From Rhodobacteraceae bacterium Alg231-30 (GTDB taxonomy: Bacteria > Pseudomonadota > Alphaproteobacteria > Rhodobacterales > Rhodobacteraceae): a stretch of DNA of 64,000 nt. A program made the translations under genes and the position numbers. Below, in pieces: positions 35,824 through 44,238 of the stretch. The stretch's first letter is position 1, and every line of letters begins with the position of its first letter. The notes beneath the pieces are model-generated. The model saw only the letters and a list, made by a program, of their open reading frames with translations, did no database searches and had not been told where the DNA came from. The stretch is taken from positions 892,767 through 956,766 of the forward strand of contig FREU01000001.1 of the NCBI GenBank assembly GCA_900143615.1, written 5' to 3'.

Positions 35824-37257
35824 TTAGTCGGGAGGGTCTAAAATGTCCGGAAACGTTGCGAAAAAACGTGTTCCAACTCCGAGTGTGCTTTGGAAGTCGA
35901 TTTCCGCGGCGTGATCATGAATGATTTGTTGTACAATGGATAACCCAAGGCCTGTGCCTTCAAAGCTTCGGCGATCTGAGTTGTCGACTTGGGTGAATTT
36001 GCCGAAGACCAAGTCATGAGCGTCGGCGGGAATGCCAATGCCGTAATCGCGCACCTCCAGAATTGCAGCGTCCCCAATTCGACTTGCGCTGATTTCCACG
36101 CGCGTCTCAGGATCTGAAAACTTTACGGCGTTGGACAGAAGATTGTCCAAAACTTGCATCATGCGTTCATAATCAGCTTGGACGCAAAGCGGTTCTTCGG
36201 TGTTTTGAACCACGATTTGGACGTTAAATTTGTCGGCAAAAGGAGCAATGGATTGTGCGGCATCTTGAATAAGATCCTGAAGCACAAGAGGCGCAAAATC
36301 ATATGACATCTTGTCTGCTTCCATCTTTTGGATGTCCAAAAGATCGTTAATCAGTTTGCTCAGCCGATTGCTGTTTTTGTGCGCAATGTCCAGCATTCTG
36401 GCGGCGCTTTGCGGGTTTTCCGATAAGTCGGCATCGCGCAGCAACGTCAGGGCTCCGGTGATTGACGTTAGGGGGGTGCGCAACTCATGACTGACGACCG
36501 ACACAAACTGTGATTTCATTTCGTTAGATGCGCGCGCCTTGTCACGTTCGGTTCGCAGTTCTTCAAGTTGATCCAGACCGCGCTGATAGAGGCGCAAGAA
36601 GATCATTGAGCACTCCAAAACAAAGTAGAGCACGAACAGTGCAGTCGCGAAATGCATCCACATTTTGGAAGTATATGGCGGGTTTTCAGCCCAGATATCG
36701 CTGGCGGGAATGTAAATAAACAAAGTGCCGTAAATCACCAAACGCACGGTTAAAACTTGGGGCAGTTGGTGGTTGTTGACGGCGGCAAACAATCCAGCTG
36801 CAAACAAGAAAAAGAGCGAGGTAAAGTGGTTTGCGGGCCCTTCAAGATTGGCCACCAGCAAAGTGAAGGTCGCAACAGATAGAGAACTGAGTGTGTTGGA
36901 CAAAAACAGCATCTTAAAGAGGTGCCGGGTGTGTCGAAGGGAATTGTCCTTGCGATTGACGACCTTCAAAGAGACCGAGCTGTCAAAGATGTCGGTCAGT
37001 TGGCAAAATAGATAACACAGGGCTGCAATTGGCACAGAGAAATACGCACCACAAAGCACAGCCGCACCTGCATAAATACCCTGGCGCTGCCAAAACAGGG
37101 CGAGGCCTCCGCTGGCAAAATCATGCAGCTGTTTGCGCGATCGGCGCGCTTGTTCGACTGTCGGTTTGGCGTGCGGCAGCACCCGAGCCAAAAGACGATA
37201 GAACACCGCTGACAACATTGCCCAACGATTGGGTTTGTTTGACAGATCGGTGTGCAT
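35824..37257 (-). CDS. Membrane sensor histidine kinase
   Basis: This 477-residue kinase has about six hydrophobic segments in an N-terminal input region (roughly 58-86, 114-136, 145-160, 167-184, 203-222) with no recognisable PAS or periplasmic domain. The HisKA motif FVSVVSHELRTPLTSITGAL (phosphorylated H257) follows. The HATPase_c domain has the N box LDNLLSNAVKFS, G1 DYGIGIPADAHDLVF and G2 GTGLGLSIVQQI. It is not a hybrid kinase, so it needs a partner receiver or Hpt. It precedes the Hpt gene on the same strand and is likely co-transcribed with it. Signal unknown. Confidence 0.92.
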   Translation of the reverse strand: MHTDLSNKPNRWAMLSAVFYRLLARVLPHAKPTVEQARRSRKQLHDFASGGLALFWQRQGIYAGAAVLCGAYFSVPIAALCYLFCQLTDIFDSSVSLKVVNRKDNSLRHTRHLFKMLFLSNTLSSLSVATFTLLVANLEGPANHFTSLFFLFAAGLFAAVNNHQLPQVLTVRLVIYGTLFIYIPASDIWAENPPYTSKMWMHFATALFVLYFVLECSMIFLRLYQRGLDQLEELRTERDKARASNEMKSQFVSVVSHELRTPLTSITGALTLLRDADLSENPQSAARMLDIAHKNSNRLSKLINDLLDIQKMEADKMSYDFAPLVLQDLIQDAAQSIAPFADKFNVQIVVQNTEEPLCVQADYERMMQVLDNLLSNAVKFSDPETRVEISASRIGDAAILEVRDYGIGIPADAHDLVFGKFTQVDNSDRRSFEGTGLGLSIVQQIIHDHAAEIDFQSTLGVGTRFFATFPDILDPPD

Positions 37258-37353
37258 GTCATGGTTCCTTTTTGGTGTGCGCCACGAATGAGGTTCGCTG
37301 GCAATCTGTATTTAGGTCGGCAAACGGGCTTTTGGTGGTACCGCTAAGGGCCG

Positions 37354-37737
37354 CTAATTGATCCAAGCGGGCGCGGGCAGTTGATATATGCGCCCTGCAT
37401 GGTTGAGGTCTTTTAAGGCGCGATGGGGGCGTTCGAAGCTCACCATTTTAAAGGTGGTGTCGATTTGAGAAGTTTTGTGAGGGATGTAGTTTGATTGGAT
37501 GAACGTCCCCTTGGCTTCGACGACTTCTCCAATTTTGACTTCGTCCAGAAAGCGATCGATCAACCATTCGCACTCAAGCGTAAATGAAACGCGGTTGGGA
37601 TATCTAAACCCCGGGGCTTTGGCATCCGCGGCGGGGGTAGGGGAGATATCAACCAGCAGTTTAAACTCGGGTTCACGAATTAAGAGTCGCGCCGCGACTT
37701 CGCCTTTGACGTGAAAATTCATAAAGTAGTCTTGCAT
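37354..37737 (-). CDS. Conserved-looking hypothetical protein, 127 residues
   Basis: This soluble protein has beta-rich segments (EFKLLVDISPTP, RVSFTLECEWLIDRF, EVVEAKGTFIQSNYIPH) and no membrane segment or signal peptide. I do not recognise the family. A PilZ RxxxR...D/NxSxxG pattern was looked for and not found. It lies upstream of the histidine kinase on the same strand, with a 96-base gap, inside the signalling island. Alternative start: ATG at 37722. Confidence 0.6.
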   Translation of the reverse strand: MQDYFMNFHVKGEVAARLLIREPEFKLLVDISPTPAADAKAPGFRYPNRVSFTLECEWLIDRFLDEVKIGEVVEAKGTFIQSNYIPHKTSQIDTTFKMVSFERPHRALKDLNHAGRIYQLPAPAWIN

Positions 37738-38318
37738 AGTCTTCCGCCGAGTTGAGGCTGTTTTGGACGGAATGCGCCCGCAGCTTTAGAGATTGTCTTC
37801 AAGGTGCTCAAACAAGGTGGCGAAACCATGGTAATGCTGCGGTCTTGGTGCGGAAATTCGACCAAAAATCGGCAAAGCCATTGCGCGATACCCTTCACGT
37901 GGTCCGGCAAGCTGCGGATTTGAAATGAAAACATAGGATGCTGAAAAATGCGCCGTTTTGTTTGACGTTTGTGTCACATTGTCTCTGTGTGAAAAATTTT
38001 TCCAATTTAGGGGGTGGATAAATTTTTGAACATATGGCTAAATTTTTAAAAAACGTTGAGGTAGGTGGTTAAGGAATTAGAAAGGATAATCTTCGGGCGT
38101 ATGGAGTTCTAAGGTGCCCTCGCTTTCTGAGTGTTTTGAGATCCTCTGATCTTAGAGCTACTTAGTCAGAAAAGGGGAGACAAACTCTACTTAGGGTGTT
38201 TTTGGTTTGGTTATGTTTTGGCTTTGGCGGCGCTGAATGTATCAGTGTTGTCGAGTGCCGCTGGTGTCAGTGAAATCATACATATTGGGGCAACAATATA
38301 TCCGGAGATAAATTGGAT
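37738..38318. promoter_or_regulatory. AT-rich upstream region of the AHL synthase gene
   Basis: A 580-base gap with no gene found. AAAAATTTTT (37992-38001) is followed by two direct repeats TAAATTTTTGAA (38019-38030) and TAAATTTTTAAA (38039-38050), exactly 20 bases apart, so the A-tracts are in phase with two helical turns. A 5-bp inverted repeat AGATC..GATCT is at 38139-38152. GGAG at 38304-38307 is the ribosome-binding site. No lux box could be recognised. Confidence 0.45.
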
Positions 38319-38906
38319 ATGCTGACGACAACCTTGTCATTTGAGAACATGCATGAGCATGGGGCTTTGATGGTGAACCTGCTGCGCGCGCGCAAACAGT
38401 CGTTCATTGTACAAAATAATTGGGATCTGCCTGAAGCGGCGGGCATGGAGTATGATCAATACGACACGCCTGCAAGCCGATGGATTGCAGTCCATGAAGG
38501 CGAAAAAGTTCTGGCGGGGATCCGTCTTACACCAACGACGGCAAAATGCGGAATGTATACGTATATGATCCGCGACGCACAAAAAGGAATGCTGGAGTCG
38601 ATCCCGTCCAACCTTTTGAATTTCGAGGCTCCGGTTGATCCGGACATTTGGGAATCAAGTCGGGTTTTCGTCTCTCACGACGTTCCGGCCAATCAACGAA
38701 CTCGTGTTCAGGCGCAGATGATGCAACAGTTGATTGTTTCGGCAAAAGAATTGGGTGCGCGTCAGGTTCTGGGGCTTGTGCCGGCTGTTTGGTCACGATG
38801 GATCGGGCGTTTGGGCTTGGTCGCCGAGCCAGGCGGACCCGTCATGGTGATCGAGGGGGATCGGGTGCAGGTGGCGGTTATGGATTTGGCCAGCGTGCAC
38901 CACTAA
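38319..38906 (+). CDS. Acyl-homoserine-lactone synthase (LuxI family)
   Basis: Makes an N-acyl-homoserine lactone from S-adenosylmethionine and an acyl carrier. The 195-residue product keeps the LuxI invariant pattern: R25, F29, W35, D46 and D49 (in EYDQYDT), R69 in GIRLTPTT, and E112/R115 in WESSRVFV. This spacing equals the classic R24-F28-W34-D45-D48 set shifted by one. A TTG at 38313 gives a two-residue longer start and sits closer to GGAG. No LuxR gene lies nearby, so the receptor is elsewhere, or this is an orphan synthase. Product chain length is unknown. Confidence 0.85.
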   Translation: MLTTTLSFENMHEHGALMVNLLRARKQSFIVQNNWDLPEAAGMEYDQYDTPASRWIAVHEGEKVLAGIRLTPTTAKCGMYTYMIRDAQKGMLESIPSNLLNFEAPVDPDIWESSRVFVSHDVPANQRTRVQAQMMQQLIVSAKELGARQVLGLVPAVWSRWIGRLGLVAEPGGPVMVIEGDRVQVAVMDLASVHH

Positions 38907-38916
38907 TCAAAGCGAT

Positions 38917-39993
38917 TTACCCAAAAATCGGTGCATTTTCCGCGGGGTCTTCTTCGCGGATCGCATCCTGCAACAAGACCTCGTAGGCACGTCGCTCCAT
39001 CTCGTTCTGAAACCCTGAGCGGCGATGAACACGCATCCCTTTGCGCAACACGCTCAAGACGTCGCTTTGCGCCTTTTCCCGCAATTCAACGGAGGCGCCA
39101 GCTTTCTGCAAGGAGAACAACGCGCCAGCGCGGGTCAGAGTACGCATACTATAGGTTTCCCCGGCGCAGGCCCTGATCCGTATTCCCTCGATATGAAGTG
39201 GGGGAGAAAACTCAAGGCGACTGTTAAGTTCGACCTCAAACTTTTGATTTGAGAAACCGTTTCTGCGTGGCATCAAGCATAAAAACACGCCATTCCCACG
39301 ATAGGTGGCCATTGCGTCATTGTCCGCCAGAACGGACATGATTTCTCCGGACACGTCCGAAAGCATGTGTCTGAAGGCGATGGAATTGACGTGGTTAAAC
39401 ACCTTTTCCACACCGGATAGCTTGACGGCAAAGACCGAGCTGCGCAGCAGTTTGCCACGCGAAAGCTGCATGATATAATTTTCAAAGGCTACATAGCCGA
39501 TCACCTGCGTGACGTCGGTGATTTCGACGGGTTCGTTCAGGCTTAGGGCGGTGTTATAAATCAGATCACGTTTGAGCGTGGACATTTCGGATGAGCTATC
39601 AGTGACGCGCTGTTGTTCATGCACCAACTTTCCGGCCACAGAAATCCGGCTGAACAGTTCAAGAAAGTCAAATGGTTTGGTAACGTAGTCCGTCGCGCCT
39701 GCTGAAAATGCCGCATCGATATATTTCTTCTGCGACATGGCTGTCAGCATGATGATGGGCGTTCGGGCATAGGCTTTGATCTTGCGAATTTTGCTTGCCA
39801 GCGTGATGCCGTCCATAATCGGCATTTGAATGTCGAGCAGGAAGCAGTCAAACGGCGTTTTGCTTTTGGCCAAGATACGCACCGCCTCGGGGCCAGAGGG
39901 GGCCGTGACCAAAGTATGAGAGGTGCGCGCCGAGACCGCTTCAGAAAGCAGGTCACGGATGTTTTCATCGTCATCAACCGCCAGAATTCTCAT
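38917..39993 (-). CDS. Response regulator with degenerate GGDEF-like output domain
   Basis: The 358-residue product has an N-terminal receiver (RILAVDDDENI; phosphoacceptor about D54 in CFLLDIQMPIMDG; Lys in YVTKPFDF). The C-terminal domain (about 165-320) follows the GGDEF layout: a conserved AL-like helix, SGVEKVFNHVNSIAFRHML, then MATYRGNGVFLCLMPR where an active cyclase would have RxGGDEF. The signature is YRGNGVF, so cyclase activity is unlikely; c-di-GMP or protein binding remains possible. The ATG at 39993 is preferred over the upstream in-frame start at 40023. It is convergent with the AHL synthase gene, ten bases apart. Confidence 0.82.
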   Translation of the reverse strand: MRILAVDDDENIRDLLSEAVSARTSHTLVTAPSGPEAVRILAKSKTPFDCFLLDIQMPIMDGITLASKIRKIKAYARTPIIMLTAMSQKKYIDAAFSAGATDYVTKPFDFLELFSRISVAGKLVHEQQRVTDSSSEMSTLKRDLIYNTALSLNEPVEITDVTQVIGYVAFENYIMQLSRGKLLRSSVFAVKLSGVEKVFNHVNSIAFRHMLSDVSGEIMSVLADNDAMATYRGNGVFLCLMPRRNGFSNQKFEVELNSRLEFSPPLHIEGIRIRACAGETYSMRTLTRAGALFSLQKAGASVELREKAQSDVLSVLRKGMRVHRRSGFQNEMERRAYEVLLQDAIREEDPAENAPIFG

Positions 39994-40216
39994 TTTCTGC
40001 CCTTTCGTGCGACTGCCCAGCATCGGACATCCCTTTACGATTCAGCGTATTTGCGAGTCGTTTTGGGATCGCTCATTAACCTATGGGAAACCTTGTCTGT
40101 AGATTGCGACGAGAACGGGGCAAAAGCTGGACCTAAGTGGAATTCCTTGATTTTGCCCAATTTTCGTCAAGAGTTGACGCGACATCGCATCAGAATTCCG
40201 GATTGTGTTCGAAGAA

Positions 40217-40972
40217 CTAAAGTCGACGCTTGAGCAAATAGATGTCCATAATCCATCCGTTTTCCGCACGAGCCAGAGCGCGCGTCTTGATAATCGTGGG
40301 GCCTACTTCATTTAATGGGCCGTTCAAAAGGATTTGCTGGGGCATGCCGACATAGGCACCCCACCAAATGTCGACCCCATCGGTGGGGAGACTTTGAAAC
40401 GAGCATTTGCCGTCAAGCATCACCGCCACGGTTGGTACGCTCTCAGGCCATCCTTCGTCGGCCAGCTTGCGCCCTGTGGTGATATGAACAGCGCCCCCCA
40501 AACTGTTTAGAGGAATGGCATGAGCGGCCGTCAGCATTTGCAAAGATGTGATGCCGGGGACAACCGAGATCTGTAGCTCTATCCCACGGGTGCGCAAACG
40601 CTCCGCGATCCTGAGCGTGCTGTCGTAAAGTGACGGGTCGCCCCAGACCATGAGCGCAACGTGACCGTCACTTGGGGCATGGTCTTGGATCAAGTGCTGC
40701 CAAATATCCGCCAGCGCGTCGTGCCATGTATTCACGCCATCCAGATATTTTGGCGTTTCGGCATCGCGGAGCGGATAGTCAAACTCGACGATCTTGGGGC
40801 TGGTTTGCAGCATTTCAGTTGAAATCATGCGGCGCAACTCTGCAAGTTCCGTTTTCTCTTCGCCTTTGCGCGGCAATAAGATCACGTCCGCAGCTTCTAA
40901 GGTGTGGAGGGCTTGGCGCGTCAGATGGTCGGGATTGCCCGATCCGATACCAACAAGGGAGAGTGTGATCAT
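40217..40972 (-). CDS. cobF: Precorrin-6A synthase (deacetylating)
   Basis: S-adenosylmethionine-dependent C1 methylation with deacetylation of precorrin-5, the O2-dependent-pathway step to precorrin-6A. The 251-residue product is a class III methyltransferase starting LSLVGIGSGNPDHLT, with MVWGDPSLYDSTLRI as the second SAM-binding segment. It is the last gene of the minus-strand cob operon, 78 bases after cobA with an intergenic repeat between. GGAG precedes the ATG. CobF is specific to aerobic cobalamin synthesis. Confidence 0.95.
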   Translation of the reverse strand: MITLSLVGIGSGNPDHLTRQALHTLEAADVILLPRKGEEKTELAELRRMISTEMLQTSPKIVEFDYPLRDAETPKYLDGVNTWHDALADIWQHLIQDHAPSDGHVALMVWGDPSLYDSTLRIAERLRTRGIELQISVVPGITSLQMLTAAHAIPLNSLGGAVHITTGRKLADEGWPESVPTVAVMLDGKCSFQSLPTDGVDIWWGAYVGMPQQILLNGPLNEVGPTIIKTRALARAENGWIMDIYLLKRRL

Positions 40973-41017
40973 GTCTGTTCTCCGGGCTTGAGCGAAGGGA
41001 TTGCGGTACGTCTGGGA

Positions 41018-41050
41018 GCCTCCGGCGGAGGTATTTGGGGCACCAAAAAG
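41018..41050 (+). repeat. Dispersed intergenic repeat copy
   Basis: GCCTCCGGCGGAGGTATTTG followed by GGGCACCAAAAAG, in the gap between cobF and cobA. The element matches the repeat at 57757-57789 over the core GCCTCCGGCGG and GgTATTT. It also contains the imperfect stem GCCTCC/GGAGG. Confidence 0.65.
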
Positions 41051-41773
41051 CTAGGGGCTGTTTGCCAATTCTCCAAACAGGATAATGCCGGGAGCCAAGG
41101 AGATATCTTGGGACAGGGTATGTGCGAGCTGTTCCATCGTGGTGCGGTGCAGGCTTTGATCAGGATGGGAGACGTTTTCCGCCAACAGGGCTGGGCAGTC
41201 GCGGCGCAGACCTGCGGCAAAGAGTTTTTCCGCCAGTTCCGGGAAGGTGCGTTTGGGCATGAACAGCACTGTTGTCGCCCCCGGATCTGCGAGGGCGGCG
41301 AGATTTAGGTCGCCGGGAAGCGCGCCCGCCACATCATGTCCAGTCACGAACTGGACCCGGCGTGCCACGAGGCGGCGGGTGAGGGGGATGTGGGCGGCGG
41401 CGGCGGCGGCGCTGGCGGATGTGACGCCGGGGATGATTTCAAAGTCGATGCCAGCGTCTTGGAGAGCGCTGATTTCTTCTTCGAGGCGGCCGAAGATGCC
41501 GCAATCGCCAGATTTAAGGCGCACGACATGGGCGCCGGATTTGGCGTAGTCCACCAAGAGTTGGCTCACGTGGTCCTGTTTTGGGGAGGGGCGGCCCGCG
41601 CGTTTGCCAACGCCGACAAGGTCGGCATCTTTGTGGGCATGTTCAAGGATCGGGCCGGAGGAAAGGTCGTCAAACAATACGGCTTCGGCCTTGCTGAGGC
41701 GATCAACTGCTTTGAGGGTTAAGAGTTCGGGGTCGCCGGGACCTGAGCCAACAAAACTAACGAAACCGCTCAT
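41051..41773 (-). CDS. cobA: Uroporphyrinogen-III C-methyltransferase
   Basis: Methylates uroporphyrinogen III at C2 and C7 to give precorrin-2, the entry to the corrin pathway and siroheme. The 240-residue class III methyltransferase begins VSFVGSGPGDPELLTLKAVD and has VVRLKSGDCGIFGRLEEE (the usual motif is RLKGGDPxxFGR). The ATG overlaps the cobB stop as ATGA. It carries no CysG-type dehydrogenase domain, so it is a dedicated methylase. Confidence 0.93.
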   Translation of the reverse strand: MSGFVSFVGSGPGDPELLTLKAVDRLSKAEAVLFDDLSSGPILEHAHKDADLVGVGKRAGRPSPKQDHVSQLLVDYAKSGAHVVRLKSGDCGIFGRLEEEISALQDAGIDFEIIPGVTSASAAAAAAHIPLTRRLVARRVQFVTGHDVAGALPGDLNLAALADPGATTVLFMPKRTFPELAEKLFAAGLRRDCPALLAENVSHPDQSLHRTTMEQLAHTLSQDISLAPGIILFGELANSP

Positions 41774-43080
41774 GTGGTTGCCTCTGCGATCATGTGAAAG
41801 AAGGTTCCTGTGGTGTTGTGGCGGATAGATCCGGTTTCAGGCACCGGATTGCCATCTGCATCGCCGACCTGCGCAAGTGGCGCGTCGGGTTCTTCGAGGA
41901 TAGTGGAATAGTGGAATTCATGGCCGCGCAGTTTGCTGCCTGTGGCAAAGCCAGGCATCGGGGCCTGAAGGGTGGCTTGACGATACCCGAGGTGAAACTT
42001 GCGCTTTTCATAAGAGGTGACGAGCCCCAGCAGGCCAGCCATTTGGTGGCGCGTGCCATCCTTGTCAATCAAGGCCTCTCCGAGGGCCATGTAGCCTCCG
42101 CATTCGCCATGCACTGGTTTGATGGCTGCGTGGCTGCGCAGGCCTTTGAGGTAGGTCTGGTTTGCCGCCAGCTTGCCTGCGTGCAGCTCCGGATAACCGC
42201 CGGGAAGCCAGACAAGATCAGCATCGGTAGCCGGCGCTTCGTCGGCAAGGGGGGAGAAGGGCACTATCTCGGCACCAGCGTCGCGCCAGCCGCTCAGCAA
42301 ATGCGGATAAGTGAAGCTAAAGGCGGCATCGCGTGCCAGTGCAATGCGTTGAGCAGGTGGATTAGGGAGGGAACCTGTGCGCGCAGCGCCCGCTTGGGCC
42401 ACTGCCTTGATGGCATCAAGGTCGACGTTTTCGCGCAAAAAGCTGGCATAGCCTGCGATGGCGGCTTCTAGATCGGGGTGCTCAACGGCTTGGATCAGGC
42501 CCAGATGCCGTTCCGGCAAGGTGAGATCGCCGCGCCGCGGCAGCACGCCAAGAACGTTGATGCCCGCCTGATCCATACCCAACCGCGCCAGCCGTTCGTG
42601 CCGTGGGGAGGCGCAGCGGTTCAGGATGACACCTGCGAAGGGTAGCTCAGGGTTATAGGTTTTAAACCCAAGCGCTGTTGCGGCAGCAGATTGCGCCTGC
42701 CCGCCGACGTCAATGACCAACACCACAGGCCAGCCCATCATCAGAGCGGTTTCTGCCGAGGATCCAAAGCCTGACTCACCCCGGGTGGCAACGCCATCAA
42801 ACAGTCCCATAGAGCCTTCGGCGATCACAATGTCAGCCCCTGCGGCCTGTTGCGCAATGCCACCGATCAGCTCTGAATGCATCGCCCAGCTGTCCAGATT
42901 AAAGGCGGGTCGGCGCGCGGCGGCGTGATGAAACGCGGGATCAATATAGTCCGGCCCAGATTTGAAGGGCTGTACGTTCAGGCCGTCCTCGACAAGCGCG
43001 CGCAAAAGACCCAGCATCACCGTGGTCTTGCCGGTGCCAGATGATGGCGCAGAAATCAAAAGGCCTTTGGGCATGGTCAT
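41770..43080 (-). CDS. cobB: Cobyrinic acid a,c-diamide synthase
   Basis: Glutamine- and ATP-dependent amidation of the a and c side chains of hydrogenobyrinic acid. The 436-residue product has the P-loop-like ISAPSSGTGKTTVMLGLL, the SGPDYIDPAFHH segment, and a C-terminal glutamine amidotransferase domain with the Cys in GECGGYMALGEALID. The frame is open to 43206, but the ATG at 43080 lies one base after the cobM stop. Its stop overlaps the cobA start. Confidence 0.94.
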   Translation of the reverse strand: MTMPKGLLISAPSSGTGKTTVMLGLLRALVEDGLNVQPFKSGPDYIDPAFHHAAARRPAFNLDSWAMHSELIGGIAQQAAGADIVIAEGSMGLFDGVATRGESGFGSSAETALMMGWPVVLVIDVGGQAQSAAATALGFKTYNPELPFAGVILNRCASPRHERLARLGMDQAGINVLGVLPRRGDLTLPERHLGLIQAVEHPDLEAAIAGYASFLRENVDLDAIKAVAQAGAARTGSLPNPPAQRIALARDAAFSFTYPHLLSGWRDAGAEIVPFSPLADEAPATDADLVWLPGGYPELHAGKLAANQTYLKGLRSHAAIKPVHGECGGYMALGEALIDKDGTRHQMAGLLGLVTSYEKRKFHLGYRQATLQAPMPGFATGSKLRGHEFHYSTILEEPDAPLAQVGDADGNPVPETGSIRHNTTGTFFHMIAEATT

Positions 43081-43081
43081 G

Positions 43082-43876
43082 TCAGTCGTCTCCGTGTTGC
43101 CAGCTGGACCACGGGCTGTCCGCGGTTTGCGGGCGATAGCGGCGGTCATATTCGCTGGCATATAGACAGCTCTCGTCAAAATCCCCCTCGCCCAAGGCAG
43201 GGCCAACGAGGATTAAGGCGGTGCGGGTGATATTGTCGTGCATATCCGCTTTGAGGGCGCCAAGCGTCGTGCGGATGATCTGTTGATCCGGCCAGCTGGC
43301 ACGATAGACAACAGCGACAGGGCACTTTGCGCCATACGCGGGAGTGAGGTCCGCGATCACTTGATCAAGATTACCAATGGAGAGGTGAATGGCAAGCGTG
43401 GCACCTGTGGTGGCAAAATTTGTGAGTGTTTCACCTTGGGGCATCGAGGACGCGCGTCCAGGAGTTCGGGTGAGGATCACGGATTGTGCCAAACCGGGTA
43501 GGGTGAGCTCGGTTTCCAACGCAGCCGCAGCGGCCGCAAAGCTGGGCACGCCCGGGGTAACTGAAACCTCAATACCTTCGGCACGCAAGCGGCGGAGTTG
43601 TTCCCCCATGGCAGACCAGACCGACAGGTCGCCAGAATGTAGCCTTGCGACATCCTGACCTGCCTGTTGAGCCGCCTTGCATTCGGTAATAATCGCGTCG
43701 AGATCCAGAGCGGCGGTATTGATGATGCGCGCATCAGGCGGGCAATGGGACAAGATTTCATCCGGCACCAATGAGCCCGCGTAAAGGCACACCGGGCTGG
43801 CCGCAATCAGGTCACGTCCGCGCAGGGTCAAAAGGTCGGCGGCTCCGGGGCCAGCTCCGATAAAATGGACAGTCAA
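43082..43876 (-). CDS. cobM: Precorrin-4 C11-methyltransferase
   Basis: Methylates precorrin-4 at C11 to give precorrin-5. The 264-residue class III methyltransferase starts [20 protein letters not shown], with [18 protein letters not shown] and [20 protein letters not shown], which are diagnostic of CobM/CbiF. Its ATG overlaps the cobE stop as ATGA, and its stop lies one base before cobB. Confidence 0.95.
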   Translation of the reverse strand: MTVHFIGAGPGAADLLTLRGRDLIAASPVCLYAGSLVPDEILSHCPPDARIINTAALDLDAIITECKAAQQAGQDVARLHSGDLSVWSAMGEQLRRLRAEGIEVSVTPGVPSFAAAAAALETELTLPGLAQSVILTRTPGRASSMPQGETLTNFATTGATLAIHLSIGNLDQVIADLTPAYGAKCPVAVVYRASWPDQQIIRTTLGALKADMHDNITRTALILVGPALGEGDFDESCLYASEYDRRYRPQTADSPWSSWQHGDD

Positions 43877-44238
43877 GTGTCGGCTCCTTGGGCAATGGCA
43901 CAGGTGGCCATCTTGTCTGGTGACACAAACCGTGGGGCTTGCAATGTAGCATTTGTACCGGCTGCGGCCAAAGCGCAGGCTTCAGCGACCGAGCCTGTGC
44001 CGCGTTTGGCAAGGACCTTGGCGGATTTGGTGGCGGTCTTTTCGGTTTGCATCGCTGGTGGTGTGATGCAGTGCACTGGCACGCCGAGTTGACGTGCCAA
44101 GGCTGCAAAAGCAGGTGTGATGGCTTTGTCAGCGGGGGTGGCGATCGCGTCAACCTGAGTGACGCCAGTGGCAATTAAAGCTGCACGCAAACTGTCAGTG
44201 GTGGCTGCCGCGCGAAATCCGAACCCCGCAACAATCAT
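43873..44238 (-). CDS. cobE: Cobalamin biosynthesis protein CobE (CbiG C-terminal-like)
   Basis: The 121-residue product corresponds to the CobE/CbiG C-terminal domain, with the start [20 protein letters not shown] and later [11 protein letters not shown] and [12 protein letters not shown]. CobE is required for full aerobic corrin synthesis, but its precise reaction is not settled. The ATG at 44238 overlaps the cobL stop as ATGA. The frame is open a few codons further (44253), but coupling favours 44238. Confidence 0.88.
   Translation of the reverse strand: MIVAGFGFRAAATTDSLRAALIATGVTQVDAIATPADKAITPAFAALARQLGVPVHCITPPAMQTEKTATKSAKVLAKRGTGSVAEACALAAAGTNATLQAPRFVSPDKMATCAIAQGADT

Noticed and set aside
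37354..37737. PilZ (c-di-GMP receptor) identity for the 127-residue protein
   Set aside because: The RxxxR and D/NxSxxG motifs are not present.
38040..38080. CtrA-binding site (TTAA-N7-TTAA) upstream of the AHL synthase gene
   Set aside because: TTAA at 38046 is followed at the right distance by TGAG, only a half match; not convincing.
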